NCBI GenBank assembly: GCA_019348265.1
Contig: JAHWJV010000261.1
Span: 1 to 5,408 of the forward strand
Reading direction: 5' to 3'
Origin: Gemmatimonadota bacterium
GTDB lineage: Bacteria; Gemmatimonadota; Gemmatimonadetes; Longimicrobiales; Longimicrobiaceae
Length of the DNA: 5,408 nucleotides
Below the pieces are notes generated by a model. It ran no database searches and was not told where the DNA came from. It saw only the letters and a list, made by a program, of their open reading frames with translations. Shown here piece after piece: positions 1 through 5,408 of the stretch (its first letter is position 1; every line of letters begins with the position of its first letter). Made by a program: the position numbers and the translations under genes.

Positions 1-138
1 TTCACCTGGCCCGAGCTGGTGGATCTTGCTCTGATGGGCTTCGCGAGCGCCTTCCTCCCCTGGGACGAGAAGCAGGCACTGATCGAGCGGATGAAGCAGG
101 AGATCCGGGAGATCGAGGCGCCGAAGGTCGTTCGCTGA
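1..138 (+). CDS. Adenosine deaminase-like protein, C-terminal fragment
   Basis: The first reading frame is open from base 1 to a TGA at 136-138 and gives 45 residues; the 5' part lies outside the window. The fragment begins FTWPELVDLALMGF, continues with ASAFLPWDEKQALIERM and ends in a charged tail. This matches the last helices of the adenosine deaminase family, where a pattern L-x-x-L-x-x-x-G-(x)n-A-F-L-P-x-x-E-K-x-x-L-I is usual. If correct, the enzyme would hydrolyse adenosine (or a related aminopurine nucleoside) to inosine in the cytoplasm. The metal-binding histidines and catalytic residues are upstream and cannot be checked, so AMP deaminase-like or other amidohydrolase relatives remain possible. 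The convergent neighbour is a uridine kinase, so a nucleoside-salvage context is plausible. The family call rests only on this short tail. Confidence 0.6.
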   Translation, partial: FTWPELVDLALMGFASAFLPWDEKQALIERMKQEIREIEAPKVVR

Positions 139-141
139 CCT

Positions 142-792
142 TCACGCCTCCCGGGCCGCGCCGCCCGGGCTCACTCCTGCCCCGAGTCGCTCCCGGATAC
201 GCGCGGCGATTACATCGATGCCGGCGAGGTTCTGACCGCCGCGCGGGAGGATGATGTCCGCCCAGCGCTTCGACGGCTCCACGAACTCGAAGTGCATCGG
301 CCTGACGGTCGTGAGATACTGGTCGATGACCGAGTCGATGGTCCGGCCGCGCAGCTCCAGATCTCGGGCCAGGCGCCGGATGAAGCGCACGTCCGCGTCC
401 GTGTCGACGAAGATCTTCAGGTCGAACAGCTCGCGCAGCGACTCCTGCACGAAGAGCAGGATCCCCTCCACGAGGATCACGTCCCGAGGTTCGACGCGTG
501 CCGTTTCGCGGGCACGGGTATGCGCGGCGAAGTCGTACACCGGCTTGTCGATCGGCCGGCGCTCGATCAGCGCCTGCAGTTGCTGCACGAGCAGCTCGTT
601 GTCCAGCGAGTCGGGATGGTCGAAGTTGACCTTTTTACGCTCCTCGAGCGGAAGCTGGTCGAGGTCGCGGTAGTACGAGTCGTGGTCGAGGAAGACGGCC
701 GAGTCCAGGTGGAGCGACTCGTAGAGTCGACGCGCCACGGTGGATTTTCCAGATCCGGTCCCACCGGCGATCCCGATCACGAACGGTTTCAT
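142..792 (-). CDS. udk: Uridine kinase
   Basis: Complete 216-residue protein, close to the usual 205-215 of bacterial uridine kinases. It transfers a phosphate from ATP or GTP to uridine or cytidine, giving UMP or CMP in cytoplasmic pyrimidine salvage. Family landmarks appear in order: the Walker A loop GGTGSGKST at residues 10-18, the substrate-pocket segment DHDSYYRD at 36-43, NFDHPDSLD at 56-64, YDFAAHTR at 86-93, the strand and acidic residue VILVEGI at 105-111, and the arginine-rich lid RRLARDLELRGR at 139-150. The start ATG at 790-792 places Walker A where the family has it. No purine-rich ribosome-binding site is visible upstream (the leader reads CTCCGGCCGCT before ATG), so initiation may be weak or leaderless. 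The receptor terminator lies just upstream, which leaves little room for a separate promoter. The stop codon at 142-144 faces the stop of the convergent gene across 3 bp. The last 11 or so residues are a low-complexity Gly/Ala tail. Confidence 0.95.
   Translation of the reverse strand: MKPFVIGIAGGTGSGKSTVARRLYESLHLDSAVFLDHDSYYRDLDQLPLEERKKVNFDHPDSLDNELLVQQLQALIERRPIDKPVYDFAAHTRARETARVEPRDVILVEGILLFVQESLRELFDLKIFVDTDADVRFIRRLARDLELRGRTIDSVIDQYLTTVRPMHFEFVEPSKRWADIILPRGGQNLAGIDVIAARIRERLGAGVSPGGAAREA
150..169. terminator. GC-rich inverted repeat between convergent genes (possible bidirectional stop)
   Basis: CCCGGGC at 150-156 and GCCCGGG at 163-169 form a perfect 7-bp stem with a 6-base loop. 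The repeat lies inside the last codons of the uridine kinase gene and 11 bp past the stop codon of the convergent adenosine-deaminase-like gene. No T-tract follows on either strand, so it is not a classical intrinsic terminator. It could act as a pausing or RNA-stabilising hairpin at the shared 3' end, or simply reflect GC-rich coding sequence. Confidence 0.3.
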
Positions 793-814
793 AGCGGCCG
801 GAGATAAGGTGGGG

Positions 815-852
815 AAAAAAAGAAGCCGCCTCCCGGAGAGGAGGCGGCTTCT
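815..852 (-). terminator. Intrinsic terminator of the TonB-dependent receptor gene
   Basis: AGAAGCCGCCTCC at 821-833 and GGAGGCGGCTTCT at 840-852 form a perfect 13-bp stem with a 6-base loop (834-839). Read on the minus strand, the stem is followed at once by seven Ts (821-815, the first also being the last stem base) and then CCCC. The hairpin starts 16 bp past the receptor stop codon at 869-871, so it ends that transcript. It lies between the receptor and udk; the T-tract ends 22 bp before the udk start. The 76-bp gap at 793-868 holds nothing else I can identify. Confidence 0.92.
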
Positions 853-868
853 CGGTGCGTGGACGATC

Positions 869-3800
869 TTACCGGAACGTATACCGCAGGCTGAATTGAA
901 TGCTGTACACGTCGCGCAGGCCGGCCGTGGCCTGCGTGTACGCCTCGGCCGTCGAGGTGATGAGCTCGTTGCCCGCGGTGGCCATACGGTACTGTGCCCG
1001 CCCCTGCGCGTCGGCCGGCCCGCCGTCTCGGGAAGACGGAACGGTCAGCGGCTCGACGGAGACGAAGCGCCGCCCGACGCCCCAGTCCTCATTGATGTAG
1101 TTCCCGGCGTTGATGACGTCGGCGCGGAACTCGAGCCCGTTCCGCCGCCCCGCGATGCTCCTGAAGATCTCCTGCGTGAAGCTCGCGTCGAGCTGGAAGT
1201 CCATAGGGAGCCGTGCTCCGTTCCGCTCGGCGTACTGCCCTCGACGTGACCGGAGGTAGGGGTCGCGCTGGATGAACTCCTCGAACGCCGCCTCCTGCTC
1301 CTGTCGGGTGAAGGTTCGCCCCCGGACGGTGAACGGCTGGAAGTTCATCTCACTCGCATCCTTCGGAACGTAGAGGAGGTCGTTGCGGAACCCGCCATCA
1401 CCGTTCAGGTCTCCGGAATAGGTGTAGCTCGCAAACCCTCCGGTGATCGCCTCACCGAAGAGCGAGACGGTGGTGGCACCGAACCGGAAGTACTCCTTGC
1501 GGTAAGACAGTGTCCCAAAAGCCCGACGACCCGCAGCGAACGAGGATCGCGACACCCCGGGATTATTCGGGTCGCCCGAGATCGGGTTCCCGGACCAGGA
1601 GCCGAAGGCGATGCTCCCTGGATCGATGGTGTTGTAGGCGTCGCCAACGCTGTACCCGCCCTTCACGAACAGCCCGCCCCGGAACTGCTTCTGCACGGAA
1701 GCGGACGCGTGCCAGGAGTAGCCCTCGTTCTGATTCTTGAGGACGATGGCGCTGGTGATATTGCTGTTGATCCGGTTGCTGCCGCTCCAGCGAGGACGGT
1801 TGTCCGGGCCAGAGAAGCTGGAGTTGGCCTCGTTCAGGTTGGCGTTGATGTAGTACACGCCGTTGACGTCGCGCCCGTACAGGAACTCACCCGTGCCTAC
1901 GAGGCCGAAGGGGAGCTGCTGATCGATCGCGAGGTTGCTGCGCCACACCTGCGGGAAGCGGAAGTCCGTATCCGTGAAGGCGAGCCCGTAGCTCCGAGCC
2001 GGAGCGCCCGTCACGCTCGTCGGCTTGTAGCGGTTCGGATCGGGGTTGAACGGCCGATTCCGCGTGTTCTCGAGCTGCTCGAATCCGGTAAGGATGCCGT
2101 TCTCGCCGATCTGGTTCGAGATCCAGACGTAAGCGGGACGGCCGGTGAAGATCCCCGTTCCCCCGCGCACCTGTGTGGTGCGGTCGCCGCGCACGTCCCA
2201 GTTCACACCGATTCGTGGCGAAAGGAGGGGATTGGCGGCCGGGAGCTTGTCCGTCTGATAGCGGACCGAGTTTCCATCCTCGTCCCGGAAGGAGAGCCCT
2301 TCCACCTGCTCGTTCCGCAAGCCGGTCTTGCCGAAGAAGGGCGCGTCCACGCGCATCCCCAGCGTCAACCGCAGATCGTCGTTCACCTGCCACTCGTCCT
2401 GCCCATAGATCCCGCCGTAGAGAACCTCGAGCGGCTGAACCGGCTTCTCCTGGCCGGGGATGTTCGAGTACCGGACCTGGAACCGGCGAAGCGTCACCGG
2501 CGAAACCGTCCGGTTCGGATTCGCGCGGAAGTCGTTGACGTCCCTGTAGAAGTCCTGGAGCGAGTTATAGACGTAGACGCTCTGCGAGCCCGGGAAGAAC
2601 ACGTTCTCCGACTCGTACCGCTCCGCGCTCACGCCGAAGGTCAACGTGTGGGCGACGCCGAACTTCGTGAAGTTGTTCTGGAACTGGTACTGCCCGTAGC
2701 GGAGCTCGTTGTTCGGGGTGAAGGCCTCGAACCCGAACGAGGTGTACGTCGCCCCCGCCTCCAGAATGTCCACGTAGGGGAAGAACTGCCCACGTGATGC
2801 GCGGCTCTCGTCGGCGAAGGTGTATCCCAGGATCAGGTTGTTCGCCATGTCACTGCCGAGCGTGGCGTTCCACTCGCCGACCAGCGAGCGGATGTTCTCC
2901 TTGATCTGGTAATTCGAGTTCTGAAAGTTGAGCGCGTTGGTGTTCCCGTTCCGGTTCCCGAACCCAAGCGAGGTCGATCCGGAGGCGAGTACGTCCGTGA
3001 AAGAATTCAGATGGATATAGCGAAGGCTGAACTTATGGCTCTCGCTCAGGTTGTAGTCCAGCTTGCCTAGGAAGCGGGTCGCCGGAGTCTCGTGCTCATA
3101 CCCCTGGAAGGGTCCGGTGTCGTATCCCAGGTTCGTGTTGAGGAAGCTGCTGAGCTGCTCGAGGTCCGACCGCAGCACTCGGGTCGTCGTGCCCTCGACC
3201 TTCTCACCACCGGCATTGGCGCGGTAGTTCGTCCCTGGCCCGGTCCGCCCCTCCTTCTCATAGTTCATGAAGAAGAAGAGCTTGTTTCGCAGAATGGGGC
3301 CGGACAGCCACCCGCCGAACTCCTGCTGATTGAAGGTGCCCGGGTCGAAGGCGTTCGCGCCCGCCTGCGTACCCACCAGGCTCTCGTCGCGGAATTCGTA
3401 GCGGAGCGAGCCGCGGAACTGGTTGGTCCCGCTGCGGGTCACCGTGTTCAGTCCGGCACCGACGAAGTTGCCCTGGCGAACGTCGTAGGGCGCGATGTTG
3501 ATCTGCACCTGCTCCACCGCCTCGAGCGAGACCGGCGCGACGCCGGTGCGCCCGCCGGGCTCGGCGGAGCTGCCGAGGCCGAACGAGTTGTTGAAGTAGG
3601 CTCCATCGATGGTGATGTTGTTCATCCGGGTGTCCTGCCCGGCGAACGACAGCCCACGTCCGGCCTGAGGCGCCTGGCGCGCGACGTCGCTCAGGCGGCC
3701 GGTGATCGTCGGGACGCGCTCGATCGCGTCGCGGTTCAGCGAGGTCGCCGCGCCCGTCCGGTCGGGGCTGAGAACGGCGTTCGTCTGCCCGGTGATGGTG

Positions 3801-4162
3801 ATCCCCTCGATGGCCGTCGCGGCCTCCCGCAAAACGAAGTCGATGTCGGTGGCCACGCCGAGGTTGAGCGAGACGTTCTCGCTCACCTGCGTCTCACGTC
3901 CAACCCCGGACGCGGTCAGGCGGTAAGGGCCACCGACTCTCATTCCGAGAATCGAATACCTGCCATCCGCGCGCGTCACCCCTCCGTATCGCGTTCCGGA
4001 GGGCTGATGGATTGCGCTTATCGTGACCCCCCGGATGGGTTCACCCGTGGGGCCCCGGACCGTACCGCTCAGCGTCGCGGTAGTGATGCCCTGCGCCGCG
4101 AGATCCGCGTTGCCGAGCCAGAGCGGTGCAACCAGAAGACAGAAGAGGAACAATCGTCGCAT
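869..4162 (-). CDS. Oar-like TonB-dependent outer-membrane receptor with carboxypeptidase-regulatory-like domain
   Basis: A 1097-residue outer-membrane protein. The ATG at 4160-4162 is chosen because it opens directly into a signal peptide (MRRLFLF, hydrophobic core, LAA|Q cleavage near residue 23) and has a ribosome-binding site 8-10 bases upstream; the frame stays open further 5' but encodes nothing plausible. Domains in order: a beta-sandwich CarboxypepD_reg/Cna-B-like domain (about 28-112), a TonB-box-like segment EGITITG (119-125), a plug (about 126-245) with RMNNITIDGAYFNNSFG at 179-195 and NTVTRSGTN at 239-247, then a barrel rich in alternating aromatic strands, for example GGWLSGPILRNKLFFF at 283-298. 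Near the end come the Oar-type motif NDLLYVP (927-933) and a final strand SIQFSLRYTFR whose Phe is penultimate. Such proteins take energy from TonB-ExbBD to move a ligand across the outer membrane; Myxococcus Oar is instead needed for export of protease PopC. The substrate here cannot be told. The gene is transcribed alone, after a long leader, and ends at a strong terminator. Confidence 0.93.
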   Translation of the reverse strand: MRRLFLFCLLVAPLWLGNADLAAQGITTATLSGTVRGPTGEPIRGVTISAIHQPSGTRYGGVTRADGRYSILGMRVGGPYRLTASGVGRETQVSENVSLNLGVATDIDFVLREAATAIEGITITGQTNAVLSPDRTGAATSLNRDAIERVPTITGRLSDVARQAPQAGRGLSFAGQDTRMNNITIDGAYFNNSFGLGSSAEPGGRTGVAPVSLEAVEQVQINIAPYDVRQGNFVGAGLNTVTRSGTNQFRGSLRYEFRDESLVGTQAGANAFDPGTFNQQEFGGWLSGPILRNKLFFFMNYEKEGRTGPGTNYRANAGGEKVEGTTTRVLRSDLEQLSSFLNTNLGYDTGPFQGYEHETPATRFLGKLDYNLSESHKFSLRYIHLNSFTDVLASGSTSLGFGNRNGNTNALNFQNSNYQIKENIRSLVGEWNATLGSDMANNLILGYTFADESRASRGQFFPYVDILEAGATYTSFGFEAFTPNNELRYGQYQFQNNFTKFGVAHTLTFGVSAERYESENVFFPGSQSVYVYNSLQDFYRDVNDFRANPNRTVSPVTLRRFQVRYSNIPGQEKPVQPLEVLYGGIYGQDEWQVNDDLRLTLGMRVDAPFFGKTGLRNEQVEGLSFRDEDGNSVRYQTDKLPAANPLLSPRIGVNWDVRGDRTTQVRGGTGIFTGRPAYVWISNQIGENGILTGFEQLENTRNRPFNPDPNRYKPTSVTGAPARSYGLAFTDTDFRFPQVWRSNLAIDQQLPFGLVGTGEFLYGRDVNGVYYINANLNEANSSFSGPDNRPRWSGSNRINSNITSAIVLKNQNEGYSWHASASVQKQFRGGLFVKGGYSVGDAYNTIDPGSIAFGSWSGNPISGDPNNPGVSRSSFAAGRRAFGTLSYRKEYFRFGATTVSLFGEAITGGFASYTYSGDLNGDGGFRNDLLYVPKDASEMNFQPFTVRGRTFTRQEQEAAFEEFIQRDPYLRSRRGQYAERNGARLPMDFQLDASFTQEIFRSIAGRRNGLEFRADVINAGNYINEDWGVGRRFVSVEPLTVPSSRDGGPADAQGRAQYRMATAGNELITSTAEAYTQATAGLRDVYSIQFSLRYTFR

Positions 4163-4470
4163 ACGAGGTACTCTCCCTTTTCGGGGGGTGATCGACGGCG
4201 AGGCCGTCACGTTGCCGAAGGGCTTCCAGCTCCCGGCGCCATGTAATCCGGTTGCCCGGGTGCCTTCCCCTAGATGGGAGCCGGGCCGACTGAGCCTGCA
4301 GCCCCCGCGCCGGGAACCGGCACGAGGGAAGGTTACCCACGTCGAGGGTGTCTCTCGGTGGCTGCAGAGAACATAGGCGCCCGTCACCGGTTGAGCCAGC
4401 ATAATCAAGCGGCAGGCCATAAAGGACTTGTAAACGGACCGGTCGTGCGTTAGGGCCGGCGGGCGGCGCA
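4163..4470 (-). promoter_or_regulatory. Long, potentially structured 5' leader of the receptor gene
   Basis: This 308-bp gap between the cystathionine beta-synthase stop and the receptor start has no convincing gene. Transcribed toward the receptor it can form several helices. An outer stem pairs CTGCAGCC (4367-4360) with GGCTGCAG (4303-4296) and encloses an 8-bp hairpin (4324-4317 with 4313-4306, one G-U, loop TTC). A second 9-bp stem pairs CCGGCTCCC (4284-4276) with GGGAGCTGG (4234-4226, one G-U) and encloses CCGG-GCAA-CCGG (4259-4248), a GNRA-capped hairpin. A third hairpin, GACGGC-CTC-GCCGTC (4208-4194), ends about 16 bases before the ribosome-binding site. CCCGGC (4285-4280) can alternatively pair with GCCGGG (4237-4232). 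The most AT-rich part, about 4398-4434, is the likely promoter area, with TTTACA at 4434-4429, but I could not find a well-spaced -35/-10 pair. I found no intrinsic terminator after the upstream gene. GC-rich DNA forms hairpins easily, so function is unproven. Confidence 0.4.
4171..4178 (-). promoter_or_regulatory. Ribosome-binding site of the receptor gene
   Basis: On the minus strand AGGGAGAG sits 8 bases before the ATG at 4162. It supports that start over the in-frame upstream ATG at 4418-4420. A run of six Cs (4183-4188) lies just 5' and could pair its last three Cs with the GGG of this site across a GAAAA loop, so the site may be partly masked. That pairing is only 3 bp and is an inference. 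Confidence 0.7.
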
Positions 4471-5408
4471 TCAGGCGGGGCCGGTGACGAACCGAAGGAC
4501 GTCGTACCGGGTGATGATCCCGGACAGCACCCCGCCGCGGCGCACCAGCACCGCCGGATTCTGCCGCGTCAGGAGCCGGGTGAGCGCGTTCAGATCGACG
4601 TGTGAGTCCACGACGGGAAGCGGCGGGTCCATGAACTCCTGCACCGGCTGGTCGAGGATGGTCGGGCTCTCGAGCACCCGGGCCATCAGAGTGGGTTCTG
4701 AGACGTGCCCTACGCAGTCGCCCTCGGTCAGCACCGGTAGCTGGGAGATGTTGTGCTCGGTGATGAAGGAGAGCGCCCGCCGGACCGGCGTGGACGGCTC
4801 TACGGAAACGAGCTGACGCGGCGCATCGGCGTCCTTCATCCCGACCATCTCCGCGGCCGTAACGCGCGCGGGTTCCACGAGTCGATGCTCCCGCAGCCAC
4901 TCGTCGTTGTAGAGCTTCGAAAGGTAGCGCTCGCCCGTGTCGCAGAGGACCAGAACGATGCACGCGTCAGGGTCGTCGATCTCGCGGGCGATCTCGAGCG
5001 CGACGTGCGCGATCAGGCCACTGGAGCCGCCGACGAACAGTGCCTCCTCCCGCGTGAGGCGCCGCGCCATCGCGAACGCGGTCCGGTCGTCGACCGAGCG
5101 CCACTCGTCCACCACGCTGAGGTCGAGAGTCCCGGGGATCTTGTCCTGCCCGATCCCTTCCATCTTGTACGGCGTCGCTTCCGGGCGAACGCCGGTTTCC
5201 GCGTAGCCGCTGATGATGGAGCCGACCGGGTCGCCACCGATGATTCGGACCGCCGGGTTCCGCTCCTTCAGGTAGCGGCCTGCGCCAGTAATGGTGCCGC
5301 CCGTCCCCGCGGCGGCGACGAAGTGCGTGATTCGGCCTTCAGTCTGCTGCCAGATCTCGGGCCCGGTGGTGGCGTAATGGGCGGCGGGGTTGGCGTCGTT
5401 GTAGAACT
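4471..5408 (-). CDS. cbs: Cystathionine beta-synthase-type PLP enzyme with CBS-domain pair (N-terminus beyond window)
   Basis: The frame is open from the window edge to a TGA at 4471-4473, giving 311 residues; relatives have about 455, so roughly 145, including the PLP-binding lysine, are missing. The family joins serine and homocysteine to make cystathionine in cytoplasmic transsulfuration. In fragment numbering, the catalytic part shows HYATTGPEIW at 10-19, the PLP-phosphate loop GTGGT at 34-38, EGIGQD at 83-88, GGSSG at 126-130 and DTGERYLSKLYNDEW at 156-170. Two CBS domains follow, about 182-245 and 250-308, the second with SGIITRYDVLRFV; such pairs bind adenosyl ligands, S-adenosylmethionine in some homologues. 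The methionine at fragment residue 82 (5161-5163) is internal, not the start. DTGERYLS resembles O-acetylserine sulfhydrylases (CysK) more than the usual PDSxRxY of cystathionine synthases, so activity on O-acetylserine is possible. The architecture with a C-terminal CBS pair nevertheless favours cystathionine beta-synthase. Confidence 0.88.
   Translation of the reverse strand, partial: FYNDANPAAHYATTGPEIWQQTEGRITHFVAAAGTGGTITGAGRYLKERNPAVRIIGGDPVGSIISGYAETGVRPEATPYKMEGIGQDKIPGTLDLSVVDEWRSVDDRTAFAMARRLTREEALFVGGSSGLIAHVALEIAREIDDPDACIVLVLCDTGERYLSKLYNDEWLREHRLVEPARVTAAEMVGMKDADAPRQLVSVEPSTPVRRALSFITEHNISQLPVLTEGDCVGHVSEPTLMARVLESPTILDQPVQEFMDPPLPVVDSHVDLNALTRLLTRQNPAVLVRRGGVLSGIITRYDVLRFVTGPA

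Noticed and set aside
292..807. Open frame of 171 codons on the plus strand over udk
   Set aside because: Complementary to the uridine kinase motifs; composition is that of a shadow frame.
1709..2797. Long open frame of 362 codons on the plus strand inside the receptor gene
   Set aside because: It is antisense to well-supported coding sequence, has no recognisable domain, and is expected from GC-rich codon bias.
3092..4246. Open frame of 384 codons on the plus strand spanning the receptor 5' end and leader
   Set aside because: Antisense shadow with Arg/Ala/Val-rich composition and no motif; the minus strand clearly encodes the plug and signal peptide here.
4436..4444. GGACCGGTC near-palindrome just after the cystathionine beta-synthase gene as a terminator or operator
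   Set aside because: The stem is very short, has no loop or T-tract, and there is no second copy to support an operator.
4163..4470. SAM or cobalamin riboswitch before the receptor, suggested by the methionine-pathway neighbour and the receptor class
   Set aside because: Fragments such as CCCGGGCAACC and GGGGAAGGC resemble parts of these consensus cores, but the remaining conserved blocks and their order are absent.
4163..4963. The receptor frame stays open upstream of its ATG to 4963, with an in-frame ATG at 4418-4420
   Set aside because: The extension is arginine- and proline-rich, overlaps the cystathionine beta-synthase gene in another frame, would bury the signal peptide, and lacks a ribosome-binding site; the ATG at 4160-4162 has both a ribosome-binding site and a signal peptide.
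4471..5163. A 230-residue protein starting at the methionine at 5161-5163
   Set aside because: The same frame continues upstream to the window edge with strong homology to the catalytic domain, including GTGGT; the methionine is internal.

Overview
The window is GC-rich (roughly 60% by eye) and carries ordinary chromosomal genes of a Gram-negative bacterium. The evidence for an outer membrane is a large TonB-dependent receptor of the Oar-like type, with an N-terminal carboxypeptidase-regulatory-like domain and a signal peptide ending in LAA|Q. That style of receptor, the base composition and the neighbours fit Gemmatimonadota best, or possibly Acidobacteriota. This placement is an inference from style, not from a marker gene.

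Layout: (1) 1-138, plus strand: the last 45 codons of an adenosine-deaminase-like gene. (2) 142-792, minus strand: a complete uridine kinase gene (udk), convergent with the first gene and only 3 bp from it. (3) 793-868: a 76-bp gap holding a strong intrinsic terminator (13-bp perfect stem plus T-tract) that serves the receptor gene. (4) 869-4162, minus strand: the Oar-like TonB-dependent receptor, 1097 aa, with signal peptide, regulatory-like domain, TonB-box-like segment, plug and beta-barrel. (5) 4163-4470: a 308-bp intergenic leader that can fold into several strong hairpins on the minus strand and ends in a clear ribosome-binding site. (6) 4471-5408, minus strand: the C-terminal 311 residues of a cystathionine beta-synthase-type PLP enzyme with a tandem CBS-domain pair; its N-terminus lies beyond the window.

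Functionally, the left end looks like nucleoside salvage (adenosine deamination and uridine phosphorylation). The right end is sulfur amino acid metabolism (transsulfuration). The receptor between them is an outer-membrane transporter of unknown substrate, and nothing in the sequence ties it to either neighbour. The part least explained by known families is the 308-bp leader of the receptor: I see paired arms, a GNRA-capped hairpin, two mutually exclusive pairings and a 13-codon reading frame, but no consensus of a riboswitch class I know. No mobile element, CRISPR array, tRNA or rRNA is visible. I did not find a convincing undescribed multi-gene system here.
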